Numbered from the stretch's first letter, positions 24,646-34,303 are shown. The stretch is 52,066 nucleotides of DNA from Syntrophobacteraceae bacterium (GCA_031292215.1 JARLHO010000129.1:1-52066), one strand, 5' to 3'. Notes: generated by a model from the letters alone, not told the origin. Made by a program: numbers and translations.

Positions 24646-27600
24646 TCAGACCGGCTCTTGGCCCTTTGTGTCGAGCACCTTGCGCACCAGGTCGGCAAGC
24701 TCCTTTAATTGAACCGGCTTCATCAAAAACCCTCGAATTCCCAGGACCTTTGCCTTTTCGGCATCGATTTTTTCACTGAAGCCGGTACATAATATGATGG
24801 GCTGATCAGGCCAAAGGTTTAAAATCTTTCCGGCAAGTTCGGCCCCCGTCATACGGGGCATCGTCATATCCGTAATCACCAGATCGAAAGGCTTGTCTTC
24901 AGTCCGCAAGGCCGGCAACGCCTCTTTTCCACTCTCCCGCACCGCAACCGTATAGCCCAGACTTTCGAGCATCCTGCGCATGGCCCCGGCCAAAGCCGGT
25001 TCATCGTCAACGACCAGAATGCGCTCCCTCCCCCCGGGCAGCGGGAAAGACTCATCACGAGGGGCCGCCGGGTCCATCTCCAGCGCCGGGAGAAAAACGT
25101 GAAACCTCGTCCCCCGACCGATTTGGCTCTCTACATCGACACATCCGCCAAGGCTTTGCGCAATGCCATGGACAACGGCCAGCCCAAGACCTGTGCCGCC
25201 CCCCTGCCCCTTAGTCGTAAAGAAAGGATCAAAGATTCGATCCATTATGGAAGGGTCTATCCCGTGGCCTGTGTCGCCGATGGACAGTTTGACATAGGGG
25301 CCCGGCTCCAACCTCGAATGACTTCGAATCGATTCCGGCTCAAGGACCAGGTCGGCAAGGCTAACATCGAGAACCCCGCCGGCCTCGAACATGGCGTGAG
25401 CTCCATTGGTGCAAAGGTTCATCAACACTTGATGGATCTGAGTGGGATCGGCGGACACCACAGCCCGGGAATTGATAGCGTGTTTGATCTCGATTGTGGC
25501 CGGAAGGGACGCTCGAAGCATCTTCAGCACCTCTTTTACGATTAAGCCCACTTGCACAGGCCTTTTTTCCTGCCCGCTTTGCCTGCTGAACGCCAGGATC
25601 TGTTTTACCAGATCCCTGGCCCTGCCGCTTGCCATGAGCACTTCGCGCAGATTTTCCAAAATGTTGTCTTGATTCTGCGCATCCAGCATGGTCAGTTCGG
25701 TAAAACCCGAAATCACACCAAGGATATTATTGAAATCATGGGCGATACCTCCGGCCAAAGTGCCGAGCGCCTCCATCTTTTGCGCCTGGCGCAATTGGGC
25801 TTCTATGCGGGCCCGCTCTTGTTCGGAACGTTTGCGCTCGGTGATGTCCATAACGGTTACCGTTACGCCCGAGGCATGGTTGGCGGGATCAATGGGGGTG
25901 GAACTAAGCACCACATCTATAATTCGGCCGTCTTTTCGCCTGAAGCGCGTTTCGACCGTGCCCGTCCTCCCCTCTCCCTCGATCTGCCCGTATTTTCTCC
26001 CGCCGACGCATTCGTATTCTTTGTCATCCGGGCATAAGAATCCGGACTCCCGGCCTATTAGCTCATCCCGCGAATACCCGACGATAGCACACAGTTGATC
26101 GTTTGCATCCAGAAAGACCCGGTCGGAGGTCAACCCTATGCCAATGGGCGCGGCCCGGAAGATGGACTTCATCCTGGCTTCGCTTTCCCGGAGGGCATCC
26201 CGGACCCGCTTTTGACTGGTTATATCGCGGGAAACGCTCGATGCGCCGACTATATTTCCCAAACCATCCAGGATCGGCGAAACGGTAAGCGAAACCTCTA
26301 TGTTACGACCATCCTTTCGCCTCCGCACGGTCTCGTAATGTTCGACCAGCTCACCGGAGTTCACCTTTTCGAGGTTGGCGCAAACCTCCCCCCAAAGGCC
26401 CTCGGGGGCCAGGAGCTTTACGGACCGACCGATCGCCTCCCGGGGCAAATATTGATAGATGTTCTGAGCCCCCCTGTTCCACGATATTATTGTCCCCTCC
26501 AGTGTATTTCCGATTATGGCGTCCGCGGAGAACTCAACGATTGCCGCCAGCCTGGATTTTTCCTCCTCGGCCTTTTTTCGCTCCGTGATGTCGCGGATAG
26601 CCGCAATGAAAACAAAACGGTTCCGCCATTGGAAAGAGCGACCGGTGATCTCCGCGGGAAAAACCATCCCGTCCTTTCTGCGAAGATGACGGAGCGGGAC
26701 AGTGATGACCCGGCCTAAGACGGCCTTTGCTCCCCGGGTCCTTGCCCGGGTCGCCTCCGGTTCAGCCGACAACTCCCAGTTTCTTTTGGTAAGCAGTTCC
26801 TCCCGGCTATAGCCAAACAAGACCGAAGCAGAGCTGTTGGCATCGAGGATCATTTCCGTGTCGTTATCGATAAAAATAATCGCATCGGATCCGGCCTCGA
26901 AAAGTTCCCGGTATCTTTGCTCGGATTCGCCCAACTCCTCCTTGGCCAGGAATTTGGCCAGCGCCACTGCGAGGTAATTGCAAAGCCGCTCCCGGGATTC
27001 AATAGTCCGGAGCGTAAAGCGGCCTTTTCGCCCATCGTTTAACTGGAGTAGTCCAATTCTTTCAGCACCAACGCGCAGGGCGATCAAGGCGACAGACTCA
27101 TAGCCTTCGCCATTGCAGCGGTTGCGCATGCGGGCCCTGCGATCGGCTTCGGCGGTCTTGGCTAGAAGTTCGGTTGTGCTGTTGGTCCAAAAGCTTCCGT
27201 TTGCGGTAAAGAAGGGTTGTAAGGGGTCAAATCTTCCGCAGATGACATTTGCGCACATGCACTCCAATACCGGGTCGCCGGCGGTGTCTAGAACCCGTTG
27301 ACCGTCCCGGTCGCGAGTGCAGAGGCTGTTTTCGAGCCGGACAAACTCGGAGGAAAACCCCCTGGTCTCATAGTAGGGGTAGTCATCCTCCAGCCTCAGT
27401 CTAATCCCCGCCGCCTCGCACCCGGAACTTTTCTGAAAGAAGGCCGTCGCCTTACGCACCAGTTCACGGGTACTCCCGCTCTCATTGACAAGCCGGAGAA
27501 ACTCGACCACCAATTCACGCTCTTCTTCGGCCTGCTTACGTTCGGTTATGTCGCTACCCACACACAGGATCTCTTTACTACGCCCGCTCTCATCCCAAAG

Positions 27601-28161
27601 AGGCGTGTTGGTCCAGGCGATCCAGACTCTTTCCCCATTGCGGCGGATATTTTCATTACTGTTTTGAGCGTAGCGATCCGGGGAAGTCCCGATATCCTCT
27701 ATCATCCTTTGGAGATCGCGGCCCCCCGTTTCAACGGGCGGGACAATGGTTCCGACCACGTTCTTTCCGACCAACTCCTCTTGCGCATAGCCGAAAAAAC
27801 GCTGTGCGAAGTCGTTTATAAAAGTGACGTTGCCAAGATTGTCCATTCTGAGGATGATGCTGTTGGCGCTTTCGACAAGCGTTCGATATTTCGCTTCGCT
27901 CGCCCTCACCTCTTCCTGAGACCCCTCCAGTCTCAATGTCCAGCGGCTAATCATCACATAGAGGATCACTGCGGTTACCGATACGAAGCCCCACCCCTTG
28001 ATTATGGAAACGGTGGTCACCAAGGACGGATCAAGTGAAAACAAACTGAGGGTTTTGTCGGAAAACAGTATCCAGAAAGCCCCGATCAGAAAGTAGGTAA
28101 CTGCGATCCTAAGCGAAACCGAACCCGCCCCCGCAGGTTTTTTCTTCGAAAAAGAGTTCAT
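24646..28161 (-). CDS. Membrane hybrid histidine kinase with four PAS, one GAF and a receiver domain
   Basis: The 1171-aa protein has two membrane segments at the start (about 17-38 and 48-72) with little periplasmic sequence. A PAS domain (91-210), a GAF domain (218-405), and three PAS domains (417-530, 540-655, 665-780) follow, each ending in a DITERK-type linker. The HisKA phospho-acceptor is H808 in GGIAHDFNN. The ATPase lies at about 900-1025 (NGAHAM, GDTGHGID, GGGTGLGLAVV). The C-terminal receiver has D1052/D1053, D1098 and K1148. The many cysteines in the GAF region (C294-C349 range) could bind a cofactor. No cognate regulator is adjacent, so it is an orphan with an unknown stimulus. 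Confidence 0.92.
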   Translation of the reverse strand: MNSFSKKKPAGAGSVSLRIAVTYFLIGAFWILFSDKTLSLFSLDPSLVTTVSIIKGWGFVSVTAVILYVMISRWTLRLEGSQEEVRASEAKYRTLVESANSIILRMDNLGNVTFINDFAQRFFGYAQEELVGKNVVGTIVPPVETGGRDLQRMIEDIGTSPDRYAQNSNENIRRNGERVWIAWTNTPLWDESGRSKEILCVGSDITERKQAEEERELVVEFLRLVNESGSTRELVRKATAFFQKSSGCEAAGIRLRLEDDYPYYETRGFSSEFVRLENSLCTRDRDGQRVLDTAGDPVLECMCANVICGRFDPLQPFFTANGSFWTNSTTELLAKTAEADRRARMRNRCNGEGYESVALIALRVGAERIGLLQLNDGRKGRFTLRTIESRERLCNYLAVALAKFLAKEELGESEQRYRELFEAGSDAIIFIDNDTEMILDANSSASVLFGYSREELLTKRNWELSAEPEATRARTRGAKAVLGRVITVPLRHLRRKDGMVFPAEITGRSFQWRNRFVFIAAIRDITERKKAEEEKSRLAAIVEFSADAIIGNTLEGTIISWNRGAQNIYQYLPREAIGRSVKLLAPEGLWGEVCANLEKVNSGELVEHYETVRRRKDGRNIEVSLTVSPILDGLGNIVGASSVSRDITSQKRVRDALRESEARMKSIFRAAPIGIGLTSDRVFLDANDQLCAIVGYSRDELIGRESGFLCPDDKEYECVGGRKYGQIEGEGRTGTVETRFRRKDGRIIDVVLSSTPIDPANHASGVTVTVMDITERKRSEQERARIEAQLRQAQKMEALGTLAGGIAHDFNNILGVISGFTELTMLDAQNQDNILENLREVLMASGRARDLVKQILAFSRQSGQEKRPVQVGLIVKEVLKMLRASLPATIEIKHAINSRAVVSADPTQIHQVLMNLCTNGAHAMFEAGGVLDVSLADLVLEPESIRSHSRLEPGPYVKLSIGDTGHGIDPSIMDRIFDPFFTTKGQGGGTGLGLAVVHGIAQSLGGCVDVESQIGRGTRFHVFLPALEMDPAAPRDESFPLPGGRERILVVDDEPALAGAMRRMLESLGYTVAVRESGKEALPALRTEDKPFDLVITDMTMPRMTGAELAGKILNLWPDQPIILCTGFSEKIDAEKAKVLGIRGFLMKPVQLKELADLVRKVLDTKGQEPV

Positions 28162-28406
28162 GCCCTCTTATCGCCTCCACAGCAAGGGTGTGCGGCAGCC
28201 AGGCTTATTTGCCGGTCCCGATATTTTTTTCCGAAGGAGCTCATTCCCCGGTGAGTTCCTTACACCTAATCGGCATCTTAACGGGATTTGCCGAGAAATT
28301 TATCAGACGTCACCTGGAATGCGAGAAGCCATAACGCCGGGATTATTCCGACTCATAGAGTTTGGGGTTTCACCTCCCGGACCTCACATGCTCCGGTTTT
28401 GGGAAC

Positions 28407-29060
28407 CTATACCAGCCGGGCGCCGACTGCGGCCTCAAGCTTTGCGATTTCTTCCTCCGTCATGGCCGAAGGGGCCTTGCGCTCTTCGAGCATCGAGGCG
28501 TAGAAAAGAATCTTTGCGCTGTGTTCGAGCTTTTCCATCCGCATGCAGGCCTGCGAGAGATCCCGGCCAAAGGTCACCGCCCCGTGTCTTTTTAGGAGTA
28601 TCGCCCGGCTCTTGGCGACATAGGGCTCGATAGACCGGGCCACTTCATCGGTTGCCGGGGTCGCATACGGCGCCAGCGGCACTTTTCCGAGCATAAGCCA
28701 CACCTCGGGCAAAACCTTGGAGTTGAATGGAAACCCGGCGATCGTAAAAGCGGTCGAAAGAGGCGGATGAGCATGAACAATCGCCGAAACGTCCGGTCTC
28801 ATCTGGTAGACGAGCAGGTGCATTCGTATTTCACTGGAAGGCTTTAGCGGACCTTCCAGGAGCGCTCCGTCCATATCGGTCTTTGCAATATCTTCTGACT
28901 CGATGTCCCCCTTTGGAACACCGCCGGGAGTTATCAGGACGCAGTCCGGACCCATTCTGCAGCTCACATTGCCATCGCTTGCCGCTATTAGCCCCCCCCT
29001 TTCCAGCTTTTGGCAGACCTTAACGATTCCAAGCCGCAAATTCATCTCTTGACTATCCAT
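28407..29060 (-). CDS. Class II aldolase (fuculose-phosphate aldolase-like)
   Basis: Family members are zinc enzymes that split or form sugar phosphates; relatives include L-fuculose-1-phosphate aldolase and ribulose-phosphate epimerase. The 217-aa product has ASDGNVSCR (27-35), a phosphate-binding ITPGGVPKGDI, and PSSEIRMHL with the catalytic E77. The zinc ligands are H96 and H98 (HAHPP) and H159 (KRHGAV). The substrate cannot be read from sequence. ATG 29060 has GGAGG 8 bases upstream. The gene stands alone, divergent from ftsY. Confidence 0.85.
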   Translation of the reverse strand: MDSQEMNLRLGIVKVCQKLERGGLIAASDGNVSCRMGPDCVLITPGGVPKGDIESEDIAKTDMDGALLEGPLKPSSEIRMHLLVYQMRPDVSAIVHAHPPLSTAFTIAGFPFNSKVLPEVWLMLGKVPLAPYATPATDEVARSIEPYVAKSRAILLKRHGAVTFGRDLSQACMRMEKLEHSAKILFYASMLEERKAPSAMTEEEIAKLEAAVGARLV

Positions 29061-29182
29061 CCCGCGCCCTCCAAAATCCTGTTGTTTTGACCGGCTCGAC
29101 CGGTTCTTTTATGGATACGGCCATTCTCACGCTACAATCTATAGTTTAGACCGAACGGGACCTTCGAAGGAGAAGAAAAGAT

Positions 29183-30676
29183 ATGATCAGGTGGTTCAAG
29201 CGGAAGAAAGAAAAAGGGGCGCAAGGTTTAGATGACACTCCGGCCGGTAAGGCAGGTGAGGCGCAAGAGCCCGTGGAGCAGGAGACTTCGATAGCCCCCC
29301 CGGCCCCGCCGGTCGAAGAGATTTCCCCCGAAGAGGGAAAAAGCCCCGACGATTTGCCGCTGGACGAGCAGGAGGGGCTCGAAGAAAAGACAGCAGATGT
29401 AGTGGAAGAAGAAAACGAGGAGGAGCTGGAAGAAACCGCTCCCCGCAAAGGTTTTTTTAAGCGCTTTCGAAGCCGTCTAAAGGGGCAGGAAGAAGAAGAG
29501 AGCTCTTTTACCGAAGAACCGGACAAGGCCGAAGGGTCCCCGGAGCTAAAGACTTGGGCCGAAGCACCGCCCTCACCTGTCGAAGAGATTGCCCCGGAGG
29601 CCCAAACGGGACCGACGCCGGGCGCCGAAGAACTCGAGTCCCTGGTCCCCGGATATCACGAGCCCCCCGAGGAGTTGCCGCCGGGCGAACGGGAGGCGCC
29701 CGAAGAATATAGCCTGGAGCAGGAAGAGGAGGAAGATGGGGATCATCCGGGAGAAACCGTTCCCCGCAAGAGCTTTTTCAAACGTCTTCGCAGTCGTCTT
29801 AAAGGAACGCGGGAAAAATTTGCTCACCGCATAGACCGGCTGGTTCTTGGCCGGAAGGTAATAGACGACGACCTGCTCGATGAACTCGAAGAGATCCTTA
29901 TTACTTCCGATCTGGGAGTAAAAACAACCACGATGCTCCTGGGCAAGGTCGCCGACAAGGTGAAAAGAAAAGAGTTAAGCGACCCGGCAAGGCTAAGGGA
30001 ACAGATACGGGAGGAAATCCGGTCCACCCTGGCAATCGATGCCCCTCCCCTCGACTACCGCGCGCACAAGCCGCTGGTCATCCTGATCGTTGGAGTAAAC
30101 GGCACGGGAAAGACGACCACGACGGGAAAACTGGCCAGCCAGTTGAAAAAACAGGGGCTAAAACCGATGCTGGTTGCCTGCGACACATTTCGGGCCGCCG
30201 CGGTCGAACAGTTGTCGATATGGGGAGAGCGTACGGGAGTTCCGGTGGTAAAGCAAAAGAGCGGGTCGGACCCTTCGGCGGTCGCCTTCGATGCGCTCGA
30301 TGCCGCAGTTTCGCGCGACATAGACGTCGTACTGATGGACACCGCCGGCCGGATGCACACCAAGGTCAATCTGATGGAGGAACTAAAAAAAATCCACCGG
30401 GTTATCGACAAAAAAATGGCGGGCGCCCCTCACGAGATTTTTCTTGTCCTGGATGCCTCCACTGGCCAAAACGCCCTGTCGCAGGCAAAGCTTTTCAAGG
30501 AGGGCATAGGTCTTACGGGGCTCATTGTGACCAAGCTCGACGGTACGGCCAAGGGCGGAATTATCGCGGCCATCTGCGAGGAGCTCCAGGTGCCCGTCCG
30601 CTATATCGGGATCGGAGAAAGCATAGAGGATCTGCGAGCCTTCGACGCCGAGGAGTTTACGAATGCGTTGTTTTGA
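29183..30676 (+). CDS. ftsY: Signal recognition particle receptor FtsY with duplicated A-domain element
   Basis: FtsY receives SRP-ribosome complexes at the inner membrane and passes them to the translocon. Of 497 residues, the GTPase NG part fills about 209-497, with G1 [12 protein letters not shown] (304-315), [12 protein letters not shown] and DTAGR. The first 208 residues are the acidic A domain. Within it [18 protein letters not shown] (84-101) is repeated as [18 protein letters not shown] (191-208), 15 of 18 identical, each with a preceding PVEEI block (43-47, 132-136). The second copy is the normal membrane-targeting helix; the first is a duplicate. AAGGAGA precedes ATG 29183. Confidence 0.96.
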   Translation: MIRWFKRKKEKGAQGLDDTPAGKAGEAQEPVEQETSIAPPAPPVEEISPEEGKSPDDLPLDEQEGLEEKTADVVEEENEEELEETAPRKGFFKRFRSRLKGQEEEESSFTEEPDKAEGSPELKTWAEAPPSPVEEIAPEAQTGPTPGAEELESLVPGYHEPPEELPPGEREAPEEYSLEQEEEEDGDHPGETVPRKSFFKRLRSRLKGTREKFAHRIDRLVLGRKVIDDDLLDELEEILITSDLGVKTTTMLLGKVADKVKRKELSDPARLREQIREEIRSTLAIDAPPLDYRAHKPLVILIVGVNGTGKTTTTGKLASQLKKQGLKPMLVACDTFRAAAVEQLSIWGERTGVPVVKQKSGSDPSAVAFDALDAAVSRDIDVVLMDTAGRMHTKVNLMEELKKIHRVIDKKMAGAPHEIFLVLDASTGQNALSQAKLFKEGIGLTGLIVTKLDGTAKGGIIAAICEELQVPVRYIGIGESIEDLRAFDAEEFTNALF

Positions 30677-30807
30677 TACTCTGGATTAACCGGGAAATGA
30701 GCGACCGGGGCTGAATCGATCCCCCCGAATCCAGCGCCTGATTTCGTCGAAGCAAATGGTTTTTTAACCGCTCTCACGAATTGATTTTTTGGGAGGAATT
30801 CTTAGAG

Positions 30808-31026
30808 TATGTTTGTCATGTTTCCGATCGAATTCCCGCGCGGTCCCCGAAAGAGGGGAGTCCGTTTGTCGGGGAAAGCGCCGCGCACCTGAGTCAGGGT
30901 GTGGCGGCGAACATTTGGCGGGAGCGTGAGTTAGTGATAACTCTTATCAAGAGGTGAAGATTGGCGCCACCAAAGCCAGACCCCTCTGATGCGGTTACAA
31001 TGCGCATCAGAGGGGTTTTCCTTTTT
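30808..31026 (+). ncRNA. Candidate structured RNA or leader downstream of ftsY
   Basis: No standard gene fits this stretch, yet it folds well. GCGCGG (30838-30843) pairs with CCGCGC (30881-30886) with TCCCC/GGGGA inside it. GTGGCG (30901-30906) pairs with CGCCAC (30965-30970), enclosing GAGTTA-GTGA-TAACTC (30928-30943). A very strong terminator closes it at 30981-31026. A 27-codon ORF (MFVMFPIEFPRGPRKRG and on, ATG 30808 to TGA 30891, GGGAGG site 12 bases upstream) overlaps the first hairpin. It does not match 6S, tmRNA, RNase P or SRP RNA as I know them. It could be an sRNA, a small-ORF mRNA, or only the long 3' end of ftsY. Confidence 0.35.
30981..31026 (+). terminator. Strong Rho-independent terminator
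   Basis: CCCCTCTGATGCG (30981-30993) pairs perfectly with CGCATCAGAGGGG (31003-31015) around a 9-base loop, followed by TTTTCCTTTTT. It is the strongest terminator seen in the window and acts on plus-strand transcripts from ftsY or the region after it. Confidence 0.92.
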
Positions 31027-31052
31027 AAAAGGTCCCGGACGAGTCCGGAACC
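31023..31052 (-). terminator. Terminator of the zinc-ribbon gene
   Basis: On the minus strand, GGTTCCGGAC pairs with GTCCGGGACC (31052-31031, one G-T pair) around a two-base turn, so the tip must open by a pair or more. TTTTAAAAAGG follows. It lies 9 bases after the zinc-ribbon gene stop and faces the ftsY-side terminator, so the two transcripts end back to back. Confidence 0.75.
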
Positions 31053-31060
31053 CTTAAAAA

Positions 31061-31264
31061 TTAACGGGGAGCGGAGGCTGAGCCGGTCGCTTCCAGTTTG
31101 CATTTCGTAAAATCGATCTCTTTGCCGCATTTTCCGCAGACTTGCTTCTTGTTGAATTCGTCCGAGAAAATTTCTTTCTCCTGGCCACACTCCGGACAAA
31201 AACAGGAAAAGGACTGGAGGTTTTTCAGTTGCTCGAATCCCGGACAGTGTTGCGGTGTCGTCAT
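31061..31264 (-). CDS. Small zinc-ribbon protein, 67 aa
   Basis: ATG 31264 is selected because AGAGGAG precedes it by 7-9 bases; an upstream start would add an unlikely basic stretch. The product begins MTTPQHCPGFEQLKNLQSF, then has CFCPECGQE and VCGKCGKEIDFTKC, two paired-cysteine knuckles of a zinc ribbon. Similar short proteins occur in sulphate-reducing and syntrophic Desulfobacterota by my recollection; their role is unknown. The C-terminus (EATGSASAPR) is disordered. It forms a single-gene unit with its own terminator. Confidence 0.75.
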   Translation of the reverse strand: MTTPQHCPGFEQLKNLQSFSCFCPECGQEKEIFSDEFNKKQVCGKCGKEIDFTKCKLEATGSASAPR

Positions 31265-31394
31265 TTGTCGGCTCCTCTTTTGGGTGAGTGTTTTTTTCCA
31301 CAAGCGCGCAAGCAGCGCGCGATTAAAGACCGATAAGTCTTCACCCCCGTTCCGGGGTCCCTGGACCCTTTGCCGGAGTGTTCGAGTCGGCGCC

Positions 31395-31613
31395 TTACGA
31401 CAGACCGTATCGCATGGAGCCCAGGTTTTTTAGAGCGAGCCTGGCATCGGTAACCGTCGCCCCAAGCTTCCATGGCTCCATGAATCCGCAGAGCATAAGC
31501 TTCCAGCCGTCCTCGTCATAGAAAATGTCGGCATCGTCTTCACACGCCATGCCGCACCCCTCTTCGCCCAATATGTCATACAGGGTTTCCCTGATCTGCT
31601 GTTCACCTTCCAT
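31395..31613 (-). CDS. Small acidic protein, 72 aa, unknown
   Basis: ATG 31613 (MEGEQQIRETLYDILGEEGC) is chosen because GGAGG lies 8 bases upstream; earlier in-frame ATGs have no site. The product is acidic with three cysteines (GEEGCGMACEDD and LMLCGF) and ends with an aliphatic stretch (DARLALKNLGSMRYGLS). The sequence WKLMLCGFMEPWKLG gives it two tryptophans around a buried core. I recognise no family. It lies between the zinc-ribbon gene and uvrA on the same strand. Confidence 0.6.
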   Translation of the reverse strand: MEGEQQIRETLYDILGEEGCGMACEDDADIFYDEDGWKLMLCGFMEPWKLGATVTDARLALKNLGSMRYGLS

Positions 31614-31708
31614 AATAGCAACCTCCATTATCCAAATCATGGCGATATTTTCAACCGCCTTATCGCAATTTCTCTAATATCTATTTACCAGCATGGCAAT
31701 GGGTGGCT

Positions 31709-34303
31709 TTACAGCTCCATCCCGAGCGCCTCCCTCAGGTAGGGCGAAATAGCAGAATCCTCGCGGAGGGCAATCTCTTCGGGGGTTCCGGCCGCTACTA
31801 TCCGGCCTCCCCCCTCCCCCCCCCCGGGACCGAGATCTATTACGTAGTCCGCAGACTTTATGACGTCGGTATGATGCTCGATCACGATTACGGTGTTTTG
31901 CTGCTCCACGAGCTTTCGAAGGACGAGCAGGAGTTTGCCGATATCTTCGAAATGAAGGCCGGTCGTGGGTTCATCCAGGATGTAGAGAGCTTTCCCCTGG
32001 CCTCGACGGCTCAGCTCGGAAGCAAGCTTTACCCGTTGCGCCTCTCCTCCGGAAAGAGTCGTGGCGGGCTGCCCCAGCCGTATGTATCCCATTCCGACTC
32101 CGATCAGGCTGTCGAGTTTAGCGCAAATGGCGCGAAAGTTGGCGAAAAAAGCCGCCGCTTCATATACTGTCATATCCAGTACCGAAGCTATCGAGCAGCC
32201 TTTATAGGTAATATCGAGGGTCTCCCGGTTAAATCTGGTTCCCCCGCAAACCGGGCAGGTGACGTAGATGTCCGGCAAAAAATACATCTCTATCCGTTGG
32301 AGTCCCTCCCCGCGGCAATGTTCGCACCGTCCCCCCTTGGCATTAAATGAAAAGCGGGCGGGCGAATACCCTCGGGCGCGGGCTTCCGGGGCCCGTGAAA
32401 ACAATTGCCGGATAAGTTCGAACACCCCGGTGTAGGTCGCGGGGATCGATCGCGGGGTCCTGCCGATAGGCGATTGATCGACCAGGATGACCTTTTGGAG
32501 CCGCTCGGCGTTTTCCAGGGTTGCAAACGGGGCGGGATAAGTTTGGGCCTTGTTTATGATTTTGGCGAGCGCACGGTAGAGCGTATCGAGTACGAGCGTA
32601 CTTTTTCCCGAACCCGAAACCCCCGTGACACAGGTCAGAAGACCGTAGGGAAAATCTGCGGAAATCGACTGGAGATTATTTCCCGAAGCCCCGGTCAGCC
32701 GAAAATAGCTCGTGGCTTTCCGCCTGCTCCCGGGAATTTCTATCCTCTTTTTACCCGATAGATAAAGACCGGTAAGCGAGGCGTGACAGGTAAAGATTTG
32801 TTCCGGGGGCCCGGAGAACACCACCTCGCCCCCCTGGGTTCCAGCGCCCGGCCCCATGTCGACGACATGGTCGGCCCGCAGGATCGTCTCCTTGTCGTGT
32901 TCGACGGTGACAAGGCTGTTTCCGGCATCGCGAAGCCGCATCAAAAGACCGAGCAGCCTGCTGTGGTCGCGCGGATGGAGGCCTACACTCGGTTCATCCA
33001 AAACATAGAGGACCCCCGTAAGGTTAGCTCCCAACTGGTGAGCCAGTCGCACCCGCTGGGCCTCCCCGCCCGAGAGGGTGTTGGAGGCGCGATCGAGTGT
33101 CAGGTAGGAAAGGCCGAGTTCGATGAGGCTGTTTAGCCGGCTTACGATCTCCTTTCGGGGGCGACTTAGAATATCTCGAAGCGAGTGGTCCAAATCGAGT
33201 CCTTCAAGCCACCTGGCCGCGCCGCTTGGGTTCATCGCCGAGACGCGATCGATTGTAATCCCCCCGAGCCGCACCGACCGGGCGGCAACGTTTAGCCTTG
33301 TGCCATTGCACGCCCGGCATCGGGGAAGTTCGGGGGCGCCAAGGGCCCAAAGAGCCTCTTCTTCTTCAACCGCGTCTTGCGCCCCCTTCGAGCGACGGCG
33401 CTCACCTCCCGGCCCCTGGAGCGCTCCGGACGGGCCATCGTCTCCGGTATATCCCAACCCCCGGCAGGCAGGACACATGCCTTGCGGGTGGTGGAAGGAA
33501 AAAAGGGCCGGGGCGAGTTCCGGCCCCGCGTACCCGCAGGATGCGCAACGCGCCGCTTCGGAGTAGACCCTCTCCCAGCCATCGGGGGTTGCGACCGCGG
33601 CATGTCCTTGTGAAGCCTTCGCGGCAAGTTCCAGGGAATCGATCAGCCGCCTTTGCTTATCTTCGTCCAAAACGAGTCGGTCGATCACGATCTGGAGCTC
33701 GTGGGAAGGCCTTCGGGGAAGCGAGGGAAGCGGGTCGAGTTCATAGACCGCGCCCTGCGCGCGGACCCTTCCAAATCCGTCACGCCGCAACTTTCTTAGC
33801 AGGTCGGGCAGTTCCTTTTCCGGGACCTCGCCAAGGGGCGCAAGGACCAATATGCGGCTTTTGGGAGCAAGACCGGCAAAAAGGTCGGCCACTATCTCGC
33901 CGACCGACCAGGATCTCACCGGCAAATTGCAGGTCGGGCAAAAAATCGTGCCCAGTTTGGCGAAAAGAAGCCTCAAATAATCGTAGACTTCGGTCAGGGT
34001 GCCCACGGTAGAGCGGGGATTATTTGGCAAACCCTTTTGTTCTATCGCAATGGCCGGGCTCAGCCCGTCGATTGTATCGACAAGGGGTGCGTTTAGCCTT
34101 CCGGCGGCCTGGCGCGCGTAGGTGGAAAGCGCCTCCAGGTAGCGCCTCTGCCCCTCGGCAAAAAGAGTGTCGAAGGCAAGCGAGGATTTACCCGACCCGC
34201 TCACCCCGGTGATTACGACAAAACTGTTTCGCGGGAGGTCGAGATCGATATTTTTAAGGTTATTCTGTCTTGCTCCGCGAATCGAGATGGATTTTTCCGC
34301 CAT
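31709..34303 (-). CDS. uvrA: Excinuclease ABC subunit A with shortened insertion domain
   Basis: UvrA finds DNA damage and loads UvrB in nucleotide excision repair. The 864-aa product has both ABC ATPase cassettes: Walker A GVSGSGKS at 33-40 and 561-568, and two LSGGEAQR signatures. The UvrB-binding part (about 120-255) is kept. Zinc pairs are seen at C253/C256, C276/C279, C329/C332 and later CEHC/CPVC. Between CPACRGLG (276-283) and CRACNGT (329-335) only about 45 residues remain, where E. coli UvrA has about 120. The insertion domain that contacts DNA is therefore mostly replaced by a low-complexity linker. Confidence 0.92.
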   Translation of the reverse strand: MAEKSISIRGARQNNLKNIDLDLPRNSFVVITGVSGSGKSSLAFDTLFAEGQRRYLEALSTYARQAAGRLNAPLVDTIDGLSPAIAIEQKGLPNNPRSTVGTLTEVYDYLRLLFAKLGTIFCPTCNLPVRSWSVGEIVADLFAGLAPKSRILVLAPLGEVPEKELPDLLRKLRRDGFGRVRAQGAVYELDPLPSLPRRPSHELQIVIDRLVLDEDKQRRLIDSLELAAKASQGHAAVATPDGWERVYSEAARCASCGYAGPELAPALFSFHHPQGMCPACRGLGYTGDDGPSGALQGPGGERRRSKGAQDAVEEEEALWALGAPELPRCRACNGTRLNVAARSVRLGGITIDRVSAMNPSGAARWLEGLDLDHSLRDILSRPRKEIVSRLNSLIELGLSYLTLDRASNTLSGGEAQRVRLAHQLGANLTGVLYVLDEPSVGLHPRDHSRLLGLLMRLRDAGNSLVTVEHDKETILRADHVVDMGPGAGTQGGEVVFSGPPEQIFTCHASLTGLYLSGKKRIEIPGSRRKATSYFRLTGASGNNLQSISADFPYGLLTCVTGVSGSGKSTLVLDTLYRALAKIINKAQTYPAPFATLENAERLQKVILVDQSPIGRTPRSIPATYTGVFELIRQLFSRAPEARARGYSPARFSFNAKGGRCEHCRGEGLQRIEMYFLPDIYVTCPVCGGTRFNRETLDITYKGCSIASVLDMTVYEAAAFFANFRAICAKLDSLIGVGMGYIRLGQPATTLSGGEAQRVKLASELSRRGQGKALYILDEPTTGLHFEDIGKLLLVLRKLVEQQNTVIVIEHHTDVIKSADYVIDLGPGGGEGGGRIVAAGTPEEIALREDSAISPYLREALGMEL

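Noticed and set aside
30830-31026. 6S RNA, tmRNA, RNase P or SRP RNA after ftsY
   Set aside because: The expected signatures (CCA end, GAGGAAAGTCC, SRP tetraloop helix, single long 6S bubble hairpin) are not present.
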